Shown here: positions 1 through 5,155 of the stretch, piece after piece | Layout of the letters: each line of letters begins with the position of its first letter | How positions within the stretch are numbered: position 1 is the first letter of the stretch | NCBI GenBank assembly: GCA_016296285.1 | Contig: JAEDJP010000080.1 | Location: 1-5,958, forward strand | Length of the DNA stretch: 5,958 bases | DNA from: Bacilli bacterium | GTDB lineage: Bacteria > Bacillota_I > Bacilli_A > RFN20 > CAG-826 | Direction of reading: 5' to 3' | Program-made: the position numbers and the translations under genes | The notes under the pieces: model-generated | The model's database searches: none | The model's input: the letters and a program-made list of their open reading frames with translations, nothing else | What the model was told of the DNA's origin: nothing

Positions 1-42
1 TGCTTGGAAAATGTACTCTTTCTCGCGCGGTCTGTCTAGCAT
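1..42 (-). CDS. possible start of a divergent gene running off the left edge
   Basis: On the minus strand an ATG at 42-40 opens a frame reading MLDRPREKEYIFQA to the window edge without a stop. The frame can be extended in phase to an ATG at 102-100. Only 14 codons are visible from the inner start, so absence of a stop means little, and no good Shine-Dalgarno stands in front of either ATG. A divergent neighbour would fit the otherwise empty 124 bases upstream of the MazG-like gene. A second open frame starting at 73 (minus) overlaps it and cannot be excluded. The product is not recognised. Confidence 0.2.
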   Translation of the reverse strand, partial: MLDRPREKEYIFQA

Positions 43-124
43 ATTTTCCGCGCTCTTTCGTTTTCGCCTCCATCTTTTCAAAAGGCCGGCATGCTTTATC
101 ATTATGGAGAAAAGAGGCAAGCAC
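43..124. promoter_or_regulatory. region upstream of the MazG-like gene
   Basis: No consensus promoter is clear. TATCAT (97-102) is a possible -10 with a poor -35 (about 74-79). The stretch GCTTTATCATT (93-103) followed by TGGAG recurs just before the antiporter gene (1911-1926). The Shine-Dalgarno AGAGG is at 113-117. Confidence 0.3.
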
Positions 125-442
125 ATGGAAACCGATATCATGCATGACATTCGCCGTTTCGTTCACGAACGCAACTGGGAGCAATTCCACACGGGCGAGA
201 ACCTCGCCAAAAGCGTCGCGATTGAGGCGGGCGAACTCCTGGAAGTCTTCCAATGGGACAGCAAGGAAAAATCCGTGGAAAAAGTCGAGGAGGAAGTCGC
301 TGACGTCCTTCTTTATTGCTACATGCTTTGCGACGCCTATGGCCTCGATCCCATCGCGACGATGAAAAAGAAAATGAAACGCAACGCGGAAAAATATCCG
401 GTCGAGCAAAGCTACGGCAATTCGAAACGTTACGATGAATAG
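125..442 (+). CDS. MazG-like nucleotide pyrophosphohydrolase
   Basis: This is a 105-residue soluble, cytoplasmic, all-alpha NTP pyrophosphohydrolase of the MazG/RS21-C6 (dCTPase-like) group. Members hydrolyse (d)NTPs to NMP and pyrophosphate and are thought to clean non-canonical nucleotides from the pool. Visible signatures are EAGELLEVFQW (residues 34-44) and EEVADVLLYCY (56-66), which carry the acidic residues that bind Mg2+ in the family (E37, E40, E56/E57, D60), and the C-terminal NAEKYPVE (87-94), typical of single-domain members. The length matches the compact family. The start at 125 is chosen because AGAGG (113-117) lies 7 bases upstream and homology begins there. The frame is open to an earlier ATG at 11, but those 38 residues look unrelated. 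The stop lies 3 bases from the stop of the convergent MATE gene. The substrate cannot be read from sequence. Confidence 0.85.
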   Translation: METDIMHDIRRFVHERNWEQFHTGENLAKSVAIEAGELLEVFQWDSKEKSVEKVEEEVADVLLYCYMLCDAYGLDPIATMKKKMKRNAEKYPVEQSYGNSKRYDE

Positions 443-445
443 AGA

Positions 446-1789
446 TTAATACCCGTATTTCTTTCGTTCCGTCAGGAGCAAGACACCGGTCATGATGGCC
501 GCGCCGATCTCCGCGAACACGGAGGCGGACCAAATCCCGTCGACCGAGAGCAAAAGAGGCAGCAAGAAGATCGCGAGCATCTCAAGAACAAGCGCGCGAA
601 CGACCGCGATGATCCCGGATACCAACCCGTTGTTGAGGGCGGTGAAGAACGCAGATCCGAACATGCTGAACCCGCAGAACAGGAAGACAAAGGAATAGAT
701 GCGCGTCGCATACGAGGAAAGGGAAGCCAGTTCCTCATTCCCGGATGCGAAGGCGATGGACAAATAAGGACCCGCGAATTCCGATAAGAGGAACATGGCC
801 GCGCCGATGATGCCGATCAGCAGGAGCGACCGCTTCAGGATGTGACGCAGTTCTTTTTTGTTTTGCGCCCCGAATTGATAGGCGACAAAGGGAGAGACGC
901 CGATGGCATACCCGATGAAAACCGCGTTGAAGGTATAGGCGAAATACAAGATGATGCCATACGCAGAAACGCCAACGGGGCCGATATAACGAAGAAGCTG
1001 CACGTTGTAGCAGATCGCGAGAATCGAAGATGAGACGTTCGAGATGAGTTCGCTGATTCCGTTGCTCGCGGACTTCGCGAGAATCCGGCCATCGAACTCC
1101 GCCTTGCCAAGGCGAATCGGGGTCTTTTTGGACAAAAGAAAATAAAGGATGGGGCCAAACCCGGCGACGGCATAACCGATCACGGTCGCGGTGGCAGCCC
1201 CCTCAACCTCCCAGCGAAACAGCCCCATGAACAAAGCGTCGAGTCCGATGTTTGCCAGGCCCGCCGCAACGGTAAATAAGAACCCCGTGTATGGCTTTTC
1301 GGCGGTTGAGAAGAAAGATTGGAAGAAGAGTTGCAACATGAAAGCGGGCATGCCAATGGAGAGAATCCTGCCATAAGTGATGCCATAATCAACCATCGCC
1401 TGCGTTGGATGATCGCTAAGCAAAGCCATCTTTCGGGCATAAAAAGGCATGGCAAAAAAGCCAACGAGGCCAAGAACGACGCCCGTCACGAGCACCGCGA
1501 GAAGCAAAAACGAAAAAGCACGGTTCGCTTTCTCTTCCCGTTTCTGCCCCAAATACTTCCCGACCAACGCAGCGCCCCCGCTCCCGAACATGAAGCCAGG
1601 GGAAGCCAGAATCGCGAAAAAGGGCCAAACAAGGTTGTTTCCCGCGAACGCGTCGGAGCCGACAAAGGATGCCATGAACACCCCGTCAACGAGCGTGTAG
1701 AGCGAAGAAAAGACCATCATGCAGATGGGCGCAATGACCGCGAAAAAGATCTTCTTTCCGGTGAGGTGCTCGTGTAACGCGACTCTCAT
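446..1789 (-). CDS. MATE-family multidrug/cation efflux transporter
   Basis: This 447-residue membrane protein is of the multidrug and toxic compound extrusion (MATE) superfamily, MepA/DinF-like side, and is likely a Na+- or H+-coupled exporter in the cytoplasmic membrane. The length and about 12 hydrophobic segments match the family. Typical signatures are SLYTLVDGVFMASFVG (residues 29-44, conserved Asp35 in helix 1), a glycine-rich GSGGAALVGKYLGQ (69-82), NIGLDALFM (180-188), GAATATVIGYAVA (197-209), and in the second half IGVSPFVAYQFGAQNKKEL (296-314), the pseudo-repeat of the first-half loop. The start is fixed by AAAGGAGG (1801-1794 on the minus strand), 4 bases before ATG. An in-frame ATG at 1807 precedes that site and is less likely. 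The frame stays open upstream to 2416, but that extension is antisense to the antiporter gene and is not part of the protein. It is transcribed divergently from the antiporter. The substrate is unknown. Confidence 0.92.
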   Translation of the reverse strand: MRVALHEHLTGKKIFFAVIAPICMMVFSSLYTLVDGVFMASFVGSDAFAGNNLVWPFFAILASPGFMFGSGGAALVGKYLGQKREEKANRAFSFLLLAVLVTGVVLGLVGFFAMPFYARKMALLSDHPTQAMVDYGITYGRILSIGMPAFMLQLFFQSFFSTAEKPYTGFLFTVAAGLANIGLDALFMGLFRWEVEGAATATVIGYAVAGFGPILYFLLSKKTPIRLGKAEFDGRILAKSASNGISELISNVSSSILAICYNVQLLRYIGPVGVSAYGIILYFAYTFNAVFIGYAIGVSPFVAYQFGAQNKKELRHILKRSLLLIGIIGAAMFLLSEFAGPYLSIAFASGNEELASLSSYATRIYSFVFLFCGFSMFGSAFFTALNNGLVSGIIAVVRALVLEMLAIFLLPLLLSVDGIWSASVFAEIGAAIMTGVLLLTERKKYGY

Positions 1790-1898
1790 GAAGCCTCCTT
1801 TCTTCATGCCTTGAGGCCCGATATGTTCCCATACTTTCTTGGTTTTTGCAAATCGAGACCCATGAAACGAAGGCGTTTTTCTCGCGCGTGATATGGGG

Positions 1899-1927
1899 TA
1901 TAATTCCTCCGCTTTATCATTTGGAGG
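1899..1927 (+). promoter_or_regulatory. -10 box and Shine-Dalgarno of the antiporter gene
   Basis: A perfect TATAAT (1899-1904) is followed by GGAGG (1923-1927), 7 bases before the ATG at 1935. The -35 position (about 1876-1881, TTTTTC) is poor, so the site may rely on an activator. With a start near 1911 the leader would be only about 24 bases. The remainder of the divergent spacer (1790-1898) must also hold the MATE promoter. A minus-strand TTGCAA near 1840 is a possible -35, but no good -10 was found for it. Confidence 0.5.
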
Positions 1928-1934
1928 TTTCGTT

Positions 1935-2981
1935 ATGATACCGGATGTGCCTATGTCGGAATGGTGGTCGTGGATCATCTGCGTCGTCGCTCTTGTCGCC
2001 GGCGTTTTCGCCCTTTGGAAATGCTCGGACGTGTTCGTGGACGGGGCGGCATCCCTTGCCAAAAAGATGAAGGTTTCCACCATGATCATCGGCCTTACGG
2101 TCGTCGCCTTCGGCACCTCCTGTCCTGAACTCGCGGTCTCCGTCTCCGACTCCATCACGTGCCTCTTGCAAGGGGGATACGCGAACGTCGCGATCGGGAA
2201 CGTCGTCGGTTCGAACATCTGCAACATCCTCATTGTTTTGGGCATCTCTGCCATCTTCACCCCCATCGCGGTCAAGAAGAGCACCCTCAAGAAAGAACTC
2301 CCCATCATGCTGGGCGCCACCGCCTTATGCGTCTTGTTCGTTTTGCTTTGGAACAACGCGGGTGGCGAATACGCCATCCTCCGTTGGGAAGGTATCATCT
2401 TGGTCGTTGGAATCATTGGATACGTCGCTTATCTCGTCGTTTCCTCAAGACGCCAGCAAAAGCTCGGCCTCGCCGCTGATACCGAGGAGCCCGAAATCAA
2501 GGATATGTCCGTTGGCAAAGCCGTTTTATGCACGGTCTTGGGCCTTCTTGGCGTCATCATCGGAGGCGAAGCCGTCGTCTATGGGGCTAAGAATATCGCG
2601 GTCGGCATCGGCACCGCGGCCAACCTTGATCAGAACCTCGTTGAATCCCTCGTTGGTCTCACGATCGTCGCGATCGGAACCTCCTTGCCCGAACTCATCG
2701 TTTCGAGCCGTGCGGCCATGAGGGGACAAAACGACATGGCCCTCGGAAACGTCATCGGTTCCAACATCTTCAACATCCTCTTTGTCCTCGGCATCGCCTC
2801 GACCGTCAACCCCCTCGTCGTCGGGAATCAGATTTGGGTCGACCTCGTCGTCATGGCGGGGGCATCCCTTCTTCTCTTCGGCCTTTCCTTCACCGGCAAG
2901 ATCAAAAAAGCCTATGGTTGGTTGTTCGTGGCCCTTTATGCCGGTTATTTAACCTATCTTATTTGCAGAACGGTCCTTTAA
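1935..2981 (+). CDS. YrbG-like calcium/sodium:cation antiporter (CaCA family)
   Basis: This is a 348-residue cytoplasmic-membrane exchanger of the Ca2+:cation antiporter superfamily, bacterial YrbG branch, expected to move Ca2+ (or another cation) against Na+ or H+. The two inverted alpha repeats are clear. Alpha-1 has GLTVVAFGTSCPELAVS (residues 53-69) and GNVVGSNICNIL (88-99). Alpha-2 has GLTIVAIGTSLPELIVS (241-257) and GNVIGSNIFNIL (271-282). The ion-site acids are Glu65 and Glu253, with Asn94 and Asn277 in the GSN turns. About ten hydrophobic segments surround a hydrophilic central loop (about 171-192, SRRQQKLGL...EEPEIKD). The length fits short prokaryotic exchangers without a regulatory domain. 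ATG at 1935 is chosen for its GGAGG Shine-Dalgarno; an in-frame ATG at 1893 lies upstream of the -10 box. Alpha-1 carries Cys63 and Cys96 where alpha-2 has Leu251 and Phe279. Transport direction and ion are inferred from the family. Confidence 0.93.
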   Translation: MIPDVPMSEWWSWIICVVALVAGVFALWKCSDVFVDGAASLAKKMKVSTMIIGLTVVAFGTSCPELAVSVSDSITCLLQGGYANVAIGNVVGSNICNILIVLGISAIFTPIAVKKSTLKKELPIMLGATALCVLFVLLWNNAGGEYAILRWEGIILVVGIIGYVAYLVVSSRRQQKLGLAADTEEPEIKDMSVGKAVLCTVLGLLGVIIGGEAVVYGAKNIAVGIGTAANLDQNLVESLVGLTIVAIGTSLPELIVSSRAAMRGQNDMALGNVIGSNIFNILFVLGIASTVNPLVVGNQIWVDLVVMAGASLLLFGLSFTGKIKKAYGWLFVALYAGYLTYLICRTVL

Positions 2982-3076
2982 TTTGAGCTTTCTCTTCTCA
3001 AATACGGATATACGTCCTTTCTCTTTTGCTAATCGGTATCGTTAAATCGGTAAATCACTCGCGTTGATTTCGGTCT

Positions 3077-3094
3077 TGCTTGCACACGCAAGCA
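3077..3094. repeat. operator-like inverted repeat over the -35 box
   Basis: Perfect 7-base arms TGCTTGC (3077-3083) and GCAAGCA (3088-3094) surround ACAC. The right arm falls in the promoter spacer and the left arm overlaps the TTG of the -35, which is where a repressor would occlude RNA polymerase. A palindrome of this size can occur by chance; its position is the only support for function. Confidence 0.4.
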
Positions 3095-3108
3095 CACACG
3101 TATAGAAT
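3080..3108 (+). promoter_or_regulatory. probable promoter of the lipoprotein gene
   Basis: TTGCAC (3080-3085) and TAGAAT (3103-3108) are separated by 17 bases. The -10 matches the sigma-A consensus at 5 of 6 positions and the -35 has the TTG core. Transcription would start near 3115, giving a leader of about 40 bases. An overlapping alternative -10, TATAGA (3101-3106), would use a 15-base spacer, or 19 bases from TTGCTT (3076-3081). The -35 lies inside a perfect inverted repeat. Confidence 0.5.
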
Positions 3109-3154
3109 GATGGCTGTCCTAAAAGGATCTTTTTGAAAGGAAAAAGAAAAACAA

Positions 3155-4645
3155 ATGAAAAACATGAAGAATGTTCTTCTCGTTGTTGCTGCGGCAGCTC
3201 TTCTGAGTGCTTGCGGCAACGATCAGCCGGTTGAGTCCCTCGAACCCGGACCTTCCGTCTACGGCGGCGTCGTCATTGACTACGGCTCTGACGCGAACCT
3301 CCTCACCGCTTCCGTCTTCGGTGAATTCAGCGGCGGTTTCATCTACACCCCGCACGTCAACACCAAGATCGCCGTCGTTCCGACCTTCGCTGGCGCGAAC
3401 GAACTCGATTACGCCGAAGTCAACGGCGCCCGCGTCGAGGCCAAGGTTGGCACCGCCTCCGATGCCTATGACACCTACAGCGGCAAGATCAGCCTCGAAG
3501 GCGTCCGCTACATCGAGTATTTGATGACCGCCGATGTCCCGACCTTCAAGTTCCACTCCAAGGCCGTCACCGGTGGCACCCTCCACACCGCTACCCTCAA
3601 CATCACCGACAACACCACCGCCTTTGATCGCTACAACGTCAAGGCCAGCGAATGGGAAAATATCACGGGCAGCGGCATCGATTCCTACTTCAAGACCGAA
3701 GGCACCCACACCGTCGAGATCCTCGAAGGCGCGATGGGCGGCTTCCTCATCCAGGGCGCTGACCTCGAGAACTACCACAGCGGCTACTATGGCTACAGCG
3801 CTTCCGCCGAAGGCGTCGTCGTTGCCAAGAACACCCTCGAAGCTTCCATCAATAACACGATGAAGACCGCCGCCATCTGGAAGATGCCGGCCAAAGACAT
3901 CACCATCAACGTCACCATGTCCGACGCCATGAAGGTCGGCACCGATGTCAACCTCGTCCACGGCGCTGGCTATATCGGCGTTGCCACCGTTGGCCTCACC
4001 AAGGACTACCACGGCGACATCAACATCGCTGCGGTCACCCTCAAGGAATACTGCCTCCCGACCCAAGTCGCCCCGACCGATGTCACTGGCCTTGCCGAAA
4101 CCGACTATGTCAAGTATGCTGGCAAGCACGGCGATTCCTATGCTTACAAGACCGCCAAGATCGGTGATGTGACCCTCACCGCCAAGACCGTTACCGGTGA
4201 TGACGGCAAAGTCACCCTCGTCGGCTATGTCAAAGAAGGCGAAGACACCAACTGGTTCACCAACGTCGCCAACCAGAAGGCTTACGTCAACCACCTCGTC
4301 AACGGTGGCAAGGTTGTCTACGAAGTCTCCACCGGCAACGTCGAAGCCGACGTTTCCAAGTTCGACAAGGACGAGAACGGCTATGGCGGAACCACCTTCA
4401 ATTGGAAGGAAAACCGTGACGCCACCGTCGCGATGGTCATGACCTACGGCACCGACGCCTGCCTTGCTGCCACGAAGCAGACCGAAGCCGGCGAAGACGG
4501 CAGGAAGTACTGGGTCGTCAAGGACGGCGAAGAAGACGTCGTCACCGGCGCGACCTGGACCGACCTCAACACCGTCAAGGAAGGCTCCACCTCCTACGTC
4601 CAGCTCATCAAGAACGCCGAAGACGCCGCCAAGGCGATGTTCTAA
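3155..4645 (+). CDS. secreted lipoprotein with a C-terminal FMN-binding-like (TGAT) motif
   Basis: This is a 496-residue exported protein anchored to the outer face of the membrane by lipid. The N-terminus MKNMKN is followed by a hydrophobic stretch and the lipobox LSAC (residues 17-20), with Cys20 the lipidated residue. The rest is rich in beta-type sequence (Thr, Val, Gly, Tyr) without membrane spans. Two loosely similar halves begin VYGGVVIDYG (35-44) and GYIGVATVGL (272-281). The C-terminus has EDVVTGATWTD (460-470), which resembles the [ST]GA[TS] site where ApbE attaches FMN to a Thr in FMN-binding domains (candidate Thr467). The first half has no such site. Only Cys300 and Cys436 occur in the mature part. 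Codons end in C very often (GTC, ACC, AAC, GGC), more than in neighbouring genes, suggesting high expression. It has its own promoter and terminator and is probably monocistronic. Lipoprotein status is firm; the flavin role is inference, and a carbohydrate- or adhesion-type surface protein is possible. Confidence 0.85.
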   Translation: MKNMKNVLLVVAAAALLSACGNDQPVESLEPGPSVYGGVVIDYGSDANLLTASVFGEFSGGFIYTPHVNTKIAVVPTFAGANELDYAEVNGARVEAKVGTASDAYDTYSGKISLEGVRYIEYLMTADVPTFKFHSKAVTGGTLHTATLNITDNTTAFDRYNVKASEWENITGSGIDSYFKTEGTHTVEILEGAMGGFLIQGADLENYHSGYYGYSASAEGVVVAKNTLEASINNTMKTAAIWKMPAKDITINVTMSDAMKVGTDVNLVHGAGYIGVATVGLTKDYHGDINIAAVTLKEYCLPTQVAPTDVTGLAETDYVKYAGKHGDSYAYKTAKIGDVTLTAKTVTGDDGKVTLVGYVKEGEDTNWFTNVANQKAYVNHLVNGGKVVYEVSTGNVEADVSKFDKDENGYGGTTFNWKENRDATVAMVMTYGTDACLAATKQTEAGEDGRKYWVVKDGEEDVVTGATWTDLNTVKEGSTSYVQLIKNAEDAAKAMF

Positions 4646-4655
4646 TCGGCCGATT
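4644..4655. repeat. 12-base palindrome over the lipoprotein stop codon
   Basis: AATCGGCCGATT (4644-4655) is a perfect palindrome that begins at the second base of the TAA stop. It sits directly before the terminator hairpin. No function is evident, and it could simply add structure to the mRNA 3' end. Confidence 0.35.
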
Positions 4656-4706
4656 GAATCAAACGCAAAACCCGTTTCCCTCGCGGAAGCGGGTTTTCTT
4701 TGATTC
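4656..4706 (+). terminator. long intrinsic terminator of the lipoprotein gene
   Basis: The core is a 13-pair stem with one T-G wobble, AAAACCCGTTTCC (4667-4679) against GGAAGCGGGTTTT (4685-4697), with loop CTCGC and a T-rich run TTTTCTTT (4694-4701). Outside it GAATCAAA (4656-4663) pairs with TTTGATTC (4699-4706), giving a nearly continuous 51-base hairpin. The A-run on the 5' side means the opposite strand also ends in T residues, so it may act in both directions for the convergent membrane-protein gene. Confidence 0.88.
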
Positions 4707-4726
4707 TGTAACTTCTGATGGGGATG
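4705..4726 (+). repeat. left arm of the 22-base inverted repeat
   Basis: Reading 5' to 3' it starts TCTGTAACTTCTG and ends ATGGGGATG. It matches the reverse complement of 5135-5156 at all 22 positions. Its last bases run into a tandem pair of 10-base units, ATGGGGATGA and ATGGGGATGG (4718-4727, 4728-4737). The first two bases also pair in the outer stem of the preceding terminator. Confidence 0.92.
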
Positions 4727-4739
4727 AATGGGGATGGCG

Positions 4740-4755
4740 CGGCGGCAACCCGCCG
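4740..4755 (+). other. GC-rich hairpin ahead of the internal terminator
   Basis: CGGCGG (4740-4745) pairs with CCGCCG (4750-4755) around a CAAC loop. The same left arm, GGCGGC (4741-4746), is perfectly complementary to GCCGCC (4787-4792), the left strand of the terminator downstream, so two mutually exclusive folds are possible. Confidence 0.5.
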
Positions 4756-4758
4756 AAA

Positions 4759-4778
4759 CTGTAACCCCAATGGGGATG
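4759..4778 (+). repeat. internal copy of the end motif
   Basis: CTGTAAC (4759-4765), four bases, then ATGGGGATG (4770-4778). It has the same orientation as the left arm, which has five bases between the two conserved blocks. CCCC/GGGG around AAT inside it can form a small hairpin. It may be a subterminal protein-binding site. Confidence 0.6.
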
Positions 4779-4787
4779 AACCAAGGG

Positions 4788-4809
4788 CCGCCTGAAAGGG
4801 CGGTTTTTT
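4788..4809 (+). terminator. intrinsic terminator inside the element
   Basis: CCGCC (4788-4792) pairs with GGCGG (4799-4803) around TGAAAG and is followed directly by six T residues (4804-4809), a classic rho-independent terminator on the plus strand. No gene inside the element precedes it, so it either backs up the lipoprotein terminator, protects against read-through, or ends a short RNA from the left end of the element. Confidence 0.75.
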
Positions 4810-4820
4810 CCTATCCGTTT

Positions 4821-4861
4821 CGGTTCCACCTCATGAGGAGGAAACGCTTCCGGGGCGTTTC
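4821..4861. other. overlapping palindrome and hairpin
   Basis: CCTCATGAGG (4829-4838) is a perfect palindrome that extends imperfectly to 4821-4846. Its right half overlaps a second hairpin, GAAACGC (4841-4847) with GCGTTTC (4855-4861) around TTCCGGG. The two folds compete for the same bases. Confidence 0.45.
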
Positions 4862-4963
4862 GATGTCCCAGCATCCATAAGCAGGGCCGATTCTGGCCTG
4901 GGCCATGTCGGCTTTGCTCGCCTCCCAACCTCGTGGACGACCCCCCCGACTCGATCGGGCCTT

Positions 4964-5003
4964 CCGTCCTTTCGGGATCCCCCGGCCTCATCCCGAAGGA
5001 CGG
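4964..5003. other. strong hairpin in the middle of the element
   Basis: CCGTCCTTTCGGGAT (4964-4978) pairs with ATCCCGAAGGACGG (4990-5003), leaving one extra T in the left arm and an 11-base loop, so 14 pairs with a single bulge. It is the longest internal inverted repeat of the segment. There is no T-run after it, so it is not a terminator. Confidence 0.65.
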
Positions 5004-5036
5004 GGAAATGCGTTAGGATCCGCGTGGTCTCGCCTC

Positions 5037-5065
5037 GATCTCTATGTGACCGACAATAGAGCATC
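5037..5065. other. bulged hairpin
   Basis: CTCTAT (5040-5045) pairs with ATAGAG (5056-5061). Inside it TG (5047-5048) pairs with CA (5054-5055) around ACCGA, and outside it GAT (5037-5039) pairs with ATC (5063-5065), with single-base bulges at 5046 and 5062. It adds to the structured look of the segment. Confidence 0.4.
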
Positions 5066-5102
5066 AAAGGAGGCTTTTTCCTTTTCCCAAAACCCGCGAA
5101 AG

Positions 5103-5155
5103 CTGTAACAATCGATGGGGATGGCCGAAAACCCCATCCCCATCAGAAGTTACAG
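5103..5155. repeat. right-end palindrome of two opposed end motifs
   Basis: A plus-strand motif copy, CTGTAAC (5103-5109) and ATGGGGATG (5115-5123), faces the right arm of the inverted repeat. GATGGGGATGG (5114-5124) pairs perfectly with CCATCCCCATC (5134-5144) across a 9-base loop, and CTGTAAC pairs with GTTACAG (5149-5155) across a 4-by-4 internal loop. The right end can therefore fold into a long hairpin, whereas the two left-end copies lie in the same direction and cannot. Confidence 0.75.

Larger units (their letters stand above)
2982..3154 (+). promoter_or_regulatory. 173-base spacer upstream of the lipoprotein gene
   Basis: This spacer starts with a 7-base inverted repeat, ATTTGAG (2981-2987) and CTCAAAT (2997-3003), without a following T-run, so it is a weak candidate at best for ending antiporter transcription. 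An 8-base direct repeat, AATCGGTA, stands at 3031-3038 and 3045-3052. The promoter and palindrome are given as separate entries. The ribosome binding site is AAAGGA (3136-3141), 13 bases before ATG, a wide spacing that supports ATG 3155 over the in-frame ATG at 3164. Confidence 0.5.

Noticed and set aside
11..124. Longer N-terminus for the MazG-like protein
   Set aside because: MazG similarity starts at the ATG at 125, which has a well-spaced AGAGG; the upstream codons show no family features.
1790..2416. In-frame N-terminal extension of the MATE protein
   Set aside because: It lies antisense to the antiporter gene, has no transporter-like sequence, and the AAAGGAGG ribosome binding site fixes the start at 1789.
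2981..3003. Inverted repeat ATTTGAG/CTCAAAT after the antiporter stop as a terminator
   Set aside because: The stem is short and AT-rich, and no T-run follows it.
3119..4294. Large minus-strand open frame (391 codons) opposite the lipoprotein gene
   Set aside because: Its Asp/Val/Gly/Ala-rich sequence is the mirror of the C-ending codons of the lipoprotein gene, and it has no domain pattern. The plus-strand frame has a signal peptide, lipobox, ribosome binding site, promoter and terminator.
4737..4803. Cobalamin riboswitch-like string (CCCGCC...ACTGTAAC) followed by a terminator
   Set aside because: The family's other conserved blocks are missing, no gene follows on the plus strand, and CTGTAAC is explained by the repeated end motif of the segment.
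4884..4904. Resemblance to the 5' end of tmRNA (GGGCCGATTCTGG)
   Set aside because: No tRNA-like 3' half, T-arm or tag reading frame follows before the next gene; the likeness is limited to about a dozen bases.
4831..5108. Short open frames on both strands inside the 452-base element
   Set aside because: They lack ribosome binding sites, overlap the inverted repeats and hairpins, are rich in Pro, Arg and Ser, and show no recognisable protein pattern.
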